A stretch of 55,215 nucleotides of DNA from Zygnema cylindricum (taxonomy: Eukaryota; Streptophyta; Zygnematophyceae; Zygnematales; Zygnemataceae): positions 1 to 55,215 of the forward strand of contig JBBHKE010001445.1 of the NCBI GenBank assembly GCA_037447655.1, written 5' to 3'. Positions 44,582 to 54,501 of this stretch are shown here, one piece after another (position 1 is the stretch's first letter; each line of letters starts with the position of its first letter). A program made the translations under genes and the position numbers. A model generated the notes under the pieces. It ran no database searches and was not told the origin of the DNA. It worked only from the letters and a program-made list of their open reading frames with translations.

Positions 44582-45258
44582 GTGTTTGTTACCGGACCGG
44601 TCCAAAGGGTTGGAACGACAAAACGGTGTTCCCACAGTGGTTCGAAGAGACAAGGTCTTATCAAGGGGATTGGGAAGGACGACAAAAAATCATGTTATTG
44701 GATAACTGTGGAGGTCATAATACGTCCGATGAGTTGGAGCGAGTCTTGGAGGCCAAAAACACCGTTTTACACTATTTTCCACCTAATGCTACGCATCTTG
44801 TTCAACCGGCGAACTCTTTTGTCATCTCTAAAATCAAAGACGTGTGGAGCCGTATATGGGACAGCTGGAAGGCGAAAGGAATTGAAACCGAGCAAAAGGC
44901 TAAACCTTCGAGCCGTGGATGGTCCGGAAAATTGGTGGGACCCGGTAAAGCATTTTTTCTAAAATTGGCACGGGATTCTATCCGAGAGGTTAACGCGATG
45001 CGAGACAAAAACGGGATGAGTTACGCACGAAAATCAATGATTCAATGTGGCCTGTCTTTACGCGACAACCGGTGGGAAGAAGACATGCTCACACATCAAT
45101 TGCAAGACATAATCACCAAGTATCGCAACCACTTCGAAGGAGAGGTTGTGGAACCTCCTTGCCCAAGGGCAAGAGAATTCCTCCGAAATATTGAAGATGC
45201 CGACATTCAGCAAGATAACATTTTTAGCGAGGGAGGGATGAGCGGCAACGAGTTTTAA
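44582..45258 (+). pseudogene. DDE_1 transposase exon 4
   Basis: After TTTTCAG, GVCYRTGPKGWNDKTVFPQW leads to KIMLLDNCGGHNTSDELERV with the second catalytic Asp, then TVLHYFPPNATHLVQPANSF. The family's third Asp, expected in the QPxD position, is Asn here (codon AAC, 44812-44814). VISKIKDVWSRIWDSWKAKG and a C-terminal helical region follow, ending at TAA 45256-45258. Cut-and-paste transposition in the nucleus would be the role of an intact protein. Confidence 0.9.
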
Positions 45259-45599
45259 AGATATAATATAACTACGTATTGTTTTTTTTGTTTTTAATGT
45301 TAGTTTGAGAATGGTAGTTTAATTATAGCGGGAGTAGTAGTCATACTCGTGGCAAAATAATGTAGACGGTCCATAAAGTTTAGTATTAATTCACTTCTTG
45401 GGAAAAAACAAATTTTATATGTGTGTATGGTTTTATTATGGGATAATAAATTTCGTATTTCCGAAGTTTACATGTTTGGCTTAATGTGGAATTGGATGTA
45501 TTTATGAAATTTATTATGTATTTACCTTGAGGTGATGTTAATGTGGTGTTAAATATTTGAGTGTACGTGTAGTATGGAATTATATATATTGCTGCATTG

Positions 45600-46375
45600 A
45601 ACACCCTAAACTAATCAGCGACGAGTATACTTTGTCGTTGATTCATCATCCATCGAGGAAGTTCATAATTTGTACCGCATTTTCACGTCCATAATTAATG
45701 ATTGCCCTTTCAGCGGCGAGAATTTCTCGTCGCTGGATGGAGATCCAGCTTTTGAAACTGTTTGAGCATGACCTTCGACGATGTAGAGACTGTGTCGTCG
45801 CTGGATGAAAATCCAGCTTTGAAACTGCTTCAGCATGACTTTCGACGATGTAGAGACTCTGTCGTCGCTGGATGAAAACCCAACAGCGAAATTGCTTCTG
45901 CATCATCTTCGACAAAGCAGAGGCTGTCTTGTCGTTGGATGGAAATCCAGCTTTGAAACAGTTTCTGCATCATCTTCGACGATGCAGAGAGTGTCTTGTA
46001 GCTGGATGGAAATCCAGTTTTGAAACAGTTTGTCTCGTCGCTGGATGGAAATCCAGCTTTGAAACAGTTTGTCTCGTCGCTGGATGGAAATCCAACTTTG
46101 AAACAGTTTGTCTCGTCGCTGGATGGAAATCCAGCTTTGAAACAGTTTGTCTCGTCGCTGGATGGAAATCCAGCTTTGAAACAATTTTTGCATCGTCTTC
46201 GACAAAGCAAAGGCTGTGTCGTCGCTGACTGGAATTCCAGCGGCGAAAGTGAATCATCATTATCTCCGACAAAGCAGACATTGCCTCGTTGCTGAATGCA
46301 AATCATGGAATTTATTGTAACGTTGTTTGTCTGATCGCATGGCTTTACAGCTGCGAGTTTGGTTCGTCGCTGGTC
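45600..46375 (+). repeat. Minisatellite of GTCGTCGCTGGAT hairpin units
   Basis: About five units of 65-67 bp (from 45731) are followed by five of 39 bp (about 45995-46190) and a last diverged unit. Each carries the stem-loop GCTGGATGGAAATCCAGC next to TCGTCG. The long units add a second hairpin around CATCTTCGACGATGCAGAGA. Short units look like long ones minus that block. Placed 3' of the transposase, probably in its 3' region. Confidence 0.85.
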
Positions 46376-46933
46376 CGTGAACCTTCAGTTTACATATTAG
46401 GTGGATATTATTAAAGCTCTGAACAAGTAAGAAGGTTTTTACCATGGCAAAAATACCGATTTTGACAAGGCTGAAACCATAAAAACTGGATTGAATGATG
46501 TAAGCAGAATCTTCCATGTTGGAAACGCACAGTTCAAGTAATATACGCGGTGATAAGAAAGATTAATGCATATTTTCAACATATGAAGATGATACACAAA
46601 CGAAAAGACACCGAGATTTAATATATTCCAATGCGAAAAAGTCATCGGTACAACATGAAAGCAATTAAAAAAACACACAATTAATAAAAATATATATACT
46701 AAGTTGACACTAATAAAATCATTGATTAATAACAATGGGAAAAAAAAAACAAAATTTGTATATTTCACGATGATATCGTTTTCACAACGTTAAACTAAAA
46801 CAAAAATATAGGCCTATTAATCTACAATATTCAACAAAGCTCTATGTACTAACATAATTCTTAACGTTTCTACCTCTAGCTCGAAAATCCCCTAAAAAAT
46901 AATTTAACAACTTGGTAATATTACACACACTAA
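46376..46933. other. AT-rich sequence without genes
   Basis: The minus-strand ORF across 46439-46768 encodes a Phe/Leu-rich string typical of T-rich noncoding DNA. I see no motif or splice structure that supports it. Confidence 0.4.
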
Positions 46934-47170
46934 CTAATTAGCAACGATCGGTGACGACACATACAGATCTATGCAAAGCTCCTCAAGGTTTACTCCCGAA
47001 ACTTTCATCCTGTCTAACACCTTCAAAATGATGCTTTCTTCTTCCCTACAATCACATGTTGCCGTAGGGTGCTCCCCAATATAATGGCCGTCGGATAGAA
47101 GTTGATCAAATATGACAGTTTTACATACGAAAGAGAGAGGAAGATAACGGATTAATAGGGGGTATATGGG
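46934..47170 (-). CDS. Unrecognised possible terminal exon
   Basis: A 78-codon open frame follows the acceptor-like TTTGTTTAG (element preceded by a pyrimidine-rich tract) and ends at TAG 46934-46936. It reads, in part, KTVIFDQLLSDGHYIGEHPT, ATCDCREEESIILKVLDRMK, GVNLEELCIDLYVSSPIVAN, which has balanced protein-like composition unlike the surrounding shadows. A possible first exon lies upstream: MKGFW followed by GTAAGT (minus strand, about 47455-47470). Family unknown. It could be a transposon gene or a captured fragment. Confidence 0.3.
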   Translation of the reverse strand, partial: PIYPLLIRYLPLSFVCKTVIFDQLLSDGHYIGEHPTATCDCREEESIILKVLDRMKVSGVNLEELCIDLYVSSPIVAN

Positions 47171-48440
47171 CTAAACAAATAAAACGAGAAAAATGACGGA
47201 CAGAGAGAGACGGAACAGTGAGAAGGGAATGAGAGAGAAGATTAGAGAAAGGGTATGGGACAAAATGGGTGAGAGAGAGAGGGGAGAAGAGATTGACGGA
47301 GAATGGTAAGCAATTGAAATGGGAAAGAATGTGAGAGATAGGCAATGCAAAAATGAAGAGGTAAAGGGATTAAAAGGGTTAGAGAATGAAAAAGGTGGAA
47401 GAATAATAAGGTACAGGGAGCGAAAGATATGAAAAAACATGGTGAAATGCGCACTTACCCAAAAACCCTTCATAAACCCTATAATTTATAGCGACGGTAA
47501 TGGCGCGATTCCTCTTGTTGTTTCGACATATTGTTGTGTACCCTAATACTGTTGTAAACCCTAAAATGAGGTATGGAGTCGATGGATGTCGCGAGACTCA
47601 GCGAGGCGGCGGGGAGACGATCCGTATCTTGCCGAAAAAATGGCGGCGTCATGTGAAAATGGCTCTGCGAGATTCTGAATTCACCCACCAGAGGACGAAG
47701 ATGTGGTTGGGATTAGTCAGAACACAAAATCTATTTTTTGTGTTCTCTCCGCATTTGCCGTTGGTTTGATATCAATTGCCGTTTTCTAGGCGCCGCTTTT
47801 CTTCAATCCTAAATTTTGTAACTTTACTCTAATTTTTTTACAATGTGACAGTAATTTGTTGTCGTTTTGTGAAACATTACCCATTTTAGGGTCAAACTTA
47901 ACTCTAATAAGCTTCTATTTGGTTTAAAGGTCTGGTATTACCGTTATGTTTCTTTTTGACCCTGTAATAGTGTAAATATATACACTATTATTTTTGCAAT
48001 ATCTCAAATAGAGTTTATACGGCAACGTATTAGACTTAACTCTAACGCGACGATGAACATGTGTAAGTACGCAACATTACGCTTACGTAACATGGACAGT
48101 TATTACCATGTGCACATGTTATCCGTTCACACTATAACACACAAAAACGAACGTCTGAATGTATGCGAATGTTTATTTTGCAAACTCGACTCAACAATTT
48201 TTGTAAGCGCAGCTATGTATGCGACCGACATAAGATAACCACAAATTCCGTACGGATTCCGGTAAAGAAGTACAATGTTGTACTATCAAACTACTTCCGT
48301 ACACCACACTATTCATGCATTCAGTACGGTCATACCATTGACGCTAATTTGCAAGTACCGCATTTAATGTCAAAGATAAACTAGATTCAATCACTGTATT
48401 TCGTGTATCAATGTCAAATTTCGGGGTGCCGATATAGCGT
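47171..48440. other. Right part of the DDE_1 element, no gene seen
   Basis: Pyrimidine/purine-rich to 47470, then AT-rich with many GTACGNT words. A small GCGACGGTAATGGCGC spot at about 47492 recalls the hairpin arrays. Short ORFs lack support. ACGCTAATTTGCAAG at about 48338-48353 matches the subterminal ACGCTAATTTG of the left end. Confidence 0.4.
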
Positions 48441-48443
48441 ACA

Positions 48444-48469
48444 ATACGCTAATAACGATTCACGGTGTA
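48444..48469 (-). repeat. Right terminal inverted repeat of the DDE_1 transposon
   Basis: Read inward from 48469, the 26 bases equal those starting at 37518, followed by TGTACGCTATATCGG. The flanking dinucleotide is TA on both sides. Confidence 0.72.
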
Positions 48470-48958
48470 GCACAGCATGTCGGTTCGTTCACACGAAGAT
48501 TAAAGAGACGCGAACTAATCTTTACTATATTTTTTAATTTGTATGCTTAGTTTAAACTTAATATCTGTCTATTTAGTAACTGTACACTCATTTCGTATAC
48601 TGACGTTGTAGTGTGTGCTTGTCCTTTTCGTTTCATTGCGCACAGGACTGTTCATGTGCTCCCACACGTGTGTGCCACGCATTTCTCTGCTGCAGTGGGG
48701 CATGGCCGCATGGCGTGGCAAGGTTTGTCACTCGCATCGAGGGCCGAGAACTGCACCGACTATCAGCGCTCATGTGTACCGCACTGTACGGTATGCTGAC
48801 GAACTGTAAGATATGTTCCATTGTACTGTAAATGTTGAGCCGTACATTTGTACATCGGTTAGACTTTTGACCGAATGGGCATGATGGAACTGAACAGAAC
48901 GATCGAACCGAACATGCTGGTTTAGGTGAAATGTACTTCACAGTACAGTTTCGTACTG
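48470..48958. other. Intergenic sequence
   Basis: No coding region that I can support. Overlapping small ORFs at 48611-48831 in all three plus frames reflect absence of stops in a G+C-richer patch, not a gene. Confidence 0.4.
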
Positions 48959-49176
48959 TACACCGCCAATCGCTATTAGCGTTGTGTACACTAATTCCAT
49001 CCCGATTTTTTTTTTTAATTCTCAAATATAATTATCCATACTATTTAAAAAAACCCTAATTTATAATTAGAGTAAACGATTTCTTCGAAAATTTCCAAAT
49101 TCCCAATTAGCGTAAACCACGCTAATTATTTGTATTCGCTAAAAAAACTTCTACGCTAATAGCCATTGGCGGTGTA
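48959..49176. mobile_element. TACACCG-type MITE, 218 bp
   Basis: Ends TACACCGCCAATCGCTATTA and inverted TACACCGCCAATGGCTATTA. Internally almost the same as the copy at 35175-35390, including ATAATTATCCATACTATTTA and CCCTAATTTATAATTAGAGT. The flanks also share CTG outside the TA. Two near-identical copies 13.6 kb apart point to recent amplification. Confidence 0.88.
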
Positions 49177-50379
49177 CTGTACTGCACTGTAGTCTACTGT
49201 AGTACCTCTATTTAGCATCGAGTAATCGAAGCCGAGCTTCCAATTAACGAAGCCAGTTTAGTTCGGTTTCGTCCCAAACCGGGTGAGTGGCGAAGATCTC
49301 ACACGATGCCGATTGCCTCTGGTGGGGGTATTGTATTTCATTATATTTCTACCATCTTCATAGCTTGGGAAATATCTGTGTATCTTGTTCGTTCGATTTG
49401 ATTCACGATCTCCATAACTACTATTCATACGGTCGGTTCGTCATTATGGTACAATCGCATCGACGAAGAATGGTCGGCGGTCCAATCGTCGAGCTGCAAT
49501 CATTGAATGCGTTCACACTTGAAATATCAAACGGGCGAAGTTCTTTTCCCGCTTACGCAATTGGCAACTGGCACTGGACCCGCGGCACCGACCACCAGTC
49601 GATGGGCGGGAAAATTTTACCACACCGATCCGTACGGCACATTTACTCCAAACTTGCATTTCCAGTACAGGGGAAGGTCACACCCTCCCTTTTGTACGGT
49701 CCCTATCTTACCTCGCCGCCCGAATCAAAGTCTGAAAACCACCGATAACGTACACAATTGGCCAAATATCCGTGTTTTCCCAATTGAAACTCATACTCGC
49801 GAATAATTTGCCCTTTCCATCCTTCCAATAGTTGCCACCTGGCATTTGCTCTGTCCACGCGTGTGCACATGCAACTCCCGCACACCGACGAATTGTTTTT
49901 TGGCGCGCACACCCGAGTCTCCGCACTTCCCCGCCAAATCGGACCGCCGAGCTGGCAGCTGATCTGCAAATTCCCCAAGTATTCCCCGGAGGTGTCTACC
50001 GCGACCGTACAAATCGTCCTATCTTACCGTACGTTCTCACGGTCGCCAGGTGTCGCCGATACTAAATTCGCACGCTGTACTTTGCTTGTAACAAGCAGCG
50101 TGTCGGCTCCTGAGATCCTGCTGACAATATCCGTACGACGCCGCCCGACCCGCAGGACTGGGCGGCCCAAGCGGAACTCCGACCAATCAGAGTGAGCCAC
50201 GCCAGCTCTCCTCGCCTAACCTCCGTGGTCTCCATCCGTACGCCCATACCAGTTCGATGTCGCCACGCCCTCCGTCGTACCACTCATATACTCCGCGCGC
50301 GTACACACGTGTCTAGGCATCATACGCCCTTCCGATTTCTGCGTTCACTCGGCCGCCAATGTGTGACACACACTCTGGT
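49177..50379. other. Intergenic sequence upstream of the GRF gene
   Basis: Composition shifts from AT-rich to G+C-rich towards 50000. Overlapping ORFs on both strands (for example 49287-49748 and 49863-50195) have no recognisable domain. The promoter of the GRF gene should lie in or near this stretch, but I cannot place a TATA box with confidence. Confidence 0.4.
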
Positions 50380-50520
50380 CTCTCTTCACCTGCCCTCCCC
50401 CTCCCCCCTCACCCTTCTCCCCTAACCCCTCCCTTCCCTCTTCCCATCCCCCTCTCCCTCTCCCTCTCCCTCTCTCTCTCTACCCGTCTTGAAGCTGTCT
50501 CTCCCCTCCTATCCTCCTCC
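50380..50520 (+). promoter_or_regulatory. CT-rich leader/promoter tract of the GRF gene
   Basis: Long runs of CCCTCT and TCCCTC (including TCTCCCTCTCCCTCTCCC at about 50450-50470 and a CTCTCTCTCT run) form a pyrimidine tract on the coding strand just before the first ATGs. Such Y-patch/GAGA-type tracts are common at plant transcription starts and in 5' leaders and can recruit BPC/GAGA-binding factors. The exact start site is not visible. Confidence 0.5.
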
Positions 50521-50660
50521 ATGGCCCCCTAGCCCCCATGGGAGGCAGCGACTTGGCGCCCCCCCCCTCTAGCCATGCTCGCTGCTCGGGACCACGTGGC
50601 ATTCCCTCCGCAATGCGCGCGTCCAGCCAAGCAAACGCGCCAGCTGGCGCCTTCACATGA
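50521..50660 (+). promoter_or_regulatory. Two upstream ORFs before the GRF start
   Basis: A minimal uORF ATG-GCC-CCC-TAG lies at 50521-50532. A second ATG at 50538 opens 40 codons to TGA at 50658-50660, out of frame with and overlapping the main start at 50575. If both are in the mRNA leader they should lower translation of the GRF or favour a downstream start. Confidence 0.5.
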
Positions 50661-52057
50661 TCTCTCAGCCTCTCTCCTTCTGAACCCCTCCACGGGTCTT
50701 CACGGCTTCCCTCCCTCTCCTCCCTCTCCCTCCCCCTCCGATAGTGCATCCGAGGGCATCTTTGAACTACCCCCCATCTCCACTCCCTTCCTCCCTCTCC
50801 CTCCCTCTCCCTCCCTCTCCTTCCCGGATCCCAACGCCTTCTGGGAAGCTGACAGCTGGCTCATTGAGACTCGCTCTAAACCTATGCCCATTACCTCCTC
50901 TCACTCACTCCCCTCCGATCAATCCCACCAATCCCACCCTTCCCTCCCTTCCCTCCCTTCCCTCCCTTCCCTCCCTTGCCGCCCTTCCCTCTCCCCCCTG
51001 GACTGCCGCATCGTCTGCCTCGACCGCGCCGCTCGCTCCGATCCCAAAATCGACGGCTCGGATCGCTCGGATCCAGACAAAAAAAGTCAAAAAAGTAAAA
51101 AGAGGTGCGGGTGGCCTTCGGCCGGAGAGAGGTCCCCCGGAGAAGGCGCGTCCGAGGTAGTCCAGGCTGACGTCAGCAGCTTCGAGGTTCCTTCCGGAGG
51201 TGCCAGCTGGCAGATGAACAGAGACCCATTACAGCTGGCACCCTCTCCTTCCCTCCCTCCCCCTCAGAGCAGCAATCTGCATGGCATCGATTGGGACGAT
51301 CTAGGGCTGCTGGTGAAGCAGGAGCCCGGCCTCGACTTCCACCGACACTCGGGGGGGTCCACCGAGGGAGGCTTCGGCGTCTCTCTCTCTCACTTGTCCC
51401 CCTCCGCCGAAGGAGTAGAATTGCCTTTCCCCTCTCCCTCCTTCTTGGAGGATGTGAAGCCGACACTTGGCGACATCTCGGAGGATCCGCACAGCTGGCA
51501 GAGCGCGGTGATGCGCCAGCTGGCACTTCAGAACAGCTCTTACCTCCACCCCCACCAGAATCCGACTCATCATCAGGAGGGATCAGTAGAAGGACACGTG
51601 GCAGCATCTGGTGACTCAGAGCAAGTACATTTGTCAGCATTGTTCTCACACCATCACCAGCAACCTCCGGGAAGCTTGCAATCCACGCCTCAGGTTAAAT
51701 TGGAGCAGCCCTCCTCGTATCCTTCCTCCTCTCCCTACCTTATACAGTCTCTGTCCCCTCCCCCGGGACACCAGCTCCACCATCAGCTCTCCTTCCCTCC
51801 CTCCGCCCCTACTTCCTCTCTCCGCCCCCCTCCCAACAGGCGCCAGGTGGCAAGCACTGCCCCTCCCCAACTCTGGACTCCCATTGGCCGGAGCGCCTCC
51901 TTCTCCGGAGCCACCTCTCTCACTCGGAGCTCCGGGGACAGCTGTCAACTCTCCTCCTCCCCCTCCGCCCGCAGTCTTCCTCGCTCGGATTCCTCTCTCT
52001 CCGTCATATCTGGGGCCATGTGGCCGGGGGGGGGGCATTTGCACACCTCGCCTGGAG
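50575..52057 (+). CDS. GRF: GRF exon 1 (long N-terminal extension)
   Basis: 494 codons with no stop. Low-complexity Pro/Ser repeats include a 9-bp tandem repeat (50937-50975 area) coding [12 protein letters not shown] basic cluster [10 protein letters not shown] near residue 165 could be a nuclear localisation signal. [15 protein letters not shown] near 237 and QVKLEQPSS near 372 are acidic/hydrophobic patches containing psi-K-x-E sumoylation-type motifs. Gln/His-rich segments recall activation domains. Donor G|GTGAGG at 52058 matches in phase the acceptor TGCAG before 52663. The open frame past 52057 is intronic CT-rich sequence. Confidence 0.75.
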
Positions 52058-54441
52058 GTGAGGACCAGGGATCTCTCTCTGTCCTCATTTTGTCCTGTCT
52101 TTACTTCTCTCTCTTGCTCTCGGTCCTCTCTGTCACGCTCTCACACTCACACTCTCTATCTCTCCGTTTCTCTGTCTCTCTCTCTCACCATTGTTGTCTT
52201 TCACTCTCTGATGCGGTTTCCCTCTCTACCTCTTTTATCTCCTCTCACTGTGGCTCGTTCTTTCTCTCAAAACTATAGTAATGTTCTTGTGATTTTGCGT
52301 GCTTCTTTTTCTCTCTTACGCTTGAATTCCTTCTTTTTGCCTGGTTTTTGTCCTTATCTCCATCCCTTCTCTCCACCCCTTCTCTCACATTCTGTCTTAC
52401 CTCCACAGTTTTTGTCCAGCCTCTCTTAACATTTTTTGTGCCTCCTTAACTTCCCTCATCCTGTCCTTCTCATCACTCTTTCTTTACCCGTCTCCCTCTT
52501 AGGTCCCTCTATCTCACCCTCACCCTACCTCTCTCTCTCACACTCATCAGTATGCAGCCAGTTACATTCTCCACTAACGCCCTACACCTCTCTTCCCTTC
52601 CTCTTCTTTTCTCTCCACTGATTCCATCCTTACTCTCCCTCCCTCGCTCTCTCTAGCTGCAGGTCTCACTGCTCTCTCTCTATCCCCCTCCGAGGCTCTT
52701 CTCCATCACTCCGAAGATACCAACCGAGCCTCTCACGGCGGCCGATCTTCCCCCATAAACCGACAGCATCCACATCAACAAGGACACGTGTCACTTTTTG
52801 GAGGAGACCTTCCCTCCACCCCCTCAGACCGTCTGGATCCTGCATTTGGCAACAATTTTATGGAAATTCATGGCACTTCCGCAGGAGGAGGGAGAGGAGG
52901 AGAGACTGTCTCGGGGCAGTATGAGGCACTAGGGTCCAAAATGGGACAGCTGTCGTCTTCCTGGGCCCCATTTAGTGTAGCCCAATGGCAGGAGCTCGAG
53001 CAACAAGCTCTTATTTTTAAGTATTTAGTTGCAGGAGCTCCGGTTCCTCCGGACCTTGTGAGGGCTTTGAGGATCTCTGCAAATGCTAATATGGCGGCTT
53101 TGCCTCGACCGTATCAACATAGTAGGTCTTCTATTTTTGGTTTTTGGTTAAATTTTATCTTTTTGGGTCTGGCTAAATTTTTTCATTTAGGTTTTCAATA
53201 GTTTTTCGTTTTTTTGGTTTTGGTGAGGTTTCTCTTTCTGGTTTTGTTTAAGTTTTGATTTTTTGGATAACCGACATCAGTAGGTTTCGGGTTTTTGGTG
53301 AAACAAAATAGGGGGTTTTGTTAAGAGTAAATCTTGTTTCGATCGATTTGTTTTTTGTGGAACTCGTTTAATTATTCTGGATGAGTGGATAGTTTTTTTT
53401 TTTCGGTTATGTATGTTCCATGGGTTTGTTCTGGTTTTTTTTTTTCAGGATGTGTGAGAGAAAGGGAGAGGGAGGGGGTTTTTACTTGATTTGTATTAAT
53501 TTGTGTTGAACTGGGTTTTTTCCATTTTGGATAGGTTCCTGGAATCAAATGGGGCAAGTAGACTTGGAACCAAACCGGTGTCGAAGAACAGATGGAAAGA
53601 AATGGCGATGCTCAAGAGAGGTCAGTTTCTGTCTTGTTTTTTGTTTTTTTTTTTGTTTTTCTTATTTTTGTTTTGGTTAACCTTAAGACTTTCTACCTTC
53701 AGACCTATAAGCCTGTCTAAGACCTGAATGTTTTACCGAGCTTAAACCCGGGTTCAAAAAAATTTACTTCCGGAATGTCCCTGTTCCCAAAATTTCAAAT
53801 AGAACAAAAACTTTAGTTCCTTTATTATAAAGTAAACTATTTGTCCTCCATAATGTCCCACATTGCCATAGCTCGACTACGATCCCAAATCAGATCGTAC
53901 TCTCGCACAGTCTCTCTCTCTGTCTCTCTCTCCCCTCTTCCTTACCTTTTCTCTTTCCCTCTCCCTTCCCTCTTCCTCCCTCCCCCTTTCTCCTCCCTCT
54001 CCAGCTTTCGCTCACCAGCTCTCTCTCTCTCTCCTCCAGGTTGTCCCGGAACAGAAATACTGTGATCGTCACATGCATCGCGGTCGTCACCGTTCCCGTA
54101 AAACTGCCGAAGCTCCTCCTCCCACTCCCTCTCCCTGCTCCCCTACCTGCTCCAGCGGAGCCTATGGCAGCCATGGAAATGGGACAGGTGGCGCCTCCTC
54201 GGAGAAGGTGACAGCTGGAGGGGGACAGCCCCCCAGGGATAGAAAGAGAGCGGCTCCGGGAGGGGCACCAGGGGGACCGAATACGAGGACGGTCTCTCCC
54301 TCTTCGAATTTGATGGGACAAACTTTCTCTCCCTCCACTGGTCCGGAGGGGCCCGGTGGTATACACCGAGGAGGATTAGTGCCTCTGTCGGCACTTTCTA
54401 CTCGGAGGAATGAGTGAGTTGTTCTCTTTCCCTCTCTCGCC

Positions 54442-54501
<60 letters not shown>

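Larger units (their letters stand above)
37518..48469 (+). mobile_element. Putative full-length DDE_1 (pogo/Tc1-mariner-like) transposon
   Basis: The left end reads TACACCGTGAATCGTTATTA GCGTAT, and the right end, read inward, is identical over these 26 bases. Both are bordered by TA, the duplication used by Tc1/mariner-type transposases. In between lie subterminal repeats, a four-exon transposase (38959-45258), a second ORF in intron 1, and hairpin arrays. A solo copia LTR (40752-41992) inserted later. The pairing of ends 11 kb apart is an inference: they could belong to two decayed shorter elements. Two in-frame stops and a changed catalytic residue make the copy inactive. Confidence 0.65.

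Noticed and set aside
38959-45258. Host-domesticated transposase gene
   Set aside because: Stops, a lost catalytic residue and transposon ends indicate a decayed element rather than a gene under selection.
45731-46255. Regular repeats that could suggest a CRISPR array
   Set aside because: The units are adjacent near-identical tandem repeats without unique spacers, in a plant genome next to a transposase; this is a minisatellite.
46439-46768. 109-codon minus-strand ORF, hydrophobic
   Set aside because: T-rich DNA read as Phe/Leu/Ile; no start context, homology motif or splice support.
48611-48831. Three overlapping plus-strand ORFs
   Set aside because: All three frames open together in a short G+C-richer patch; none shows a motif or codon bias.
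52058-52278. Continuation of the GRF exon 1 frame
   Set aside because: Sequence after 52057 is CT-repeat intron; a consensus donor there joins in phase with the QLQ exon.
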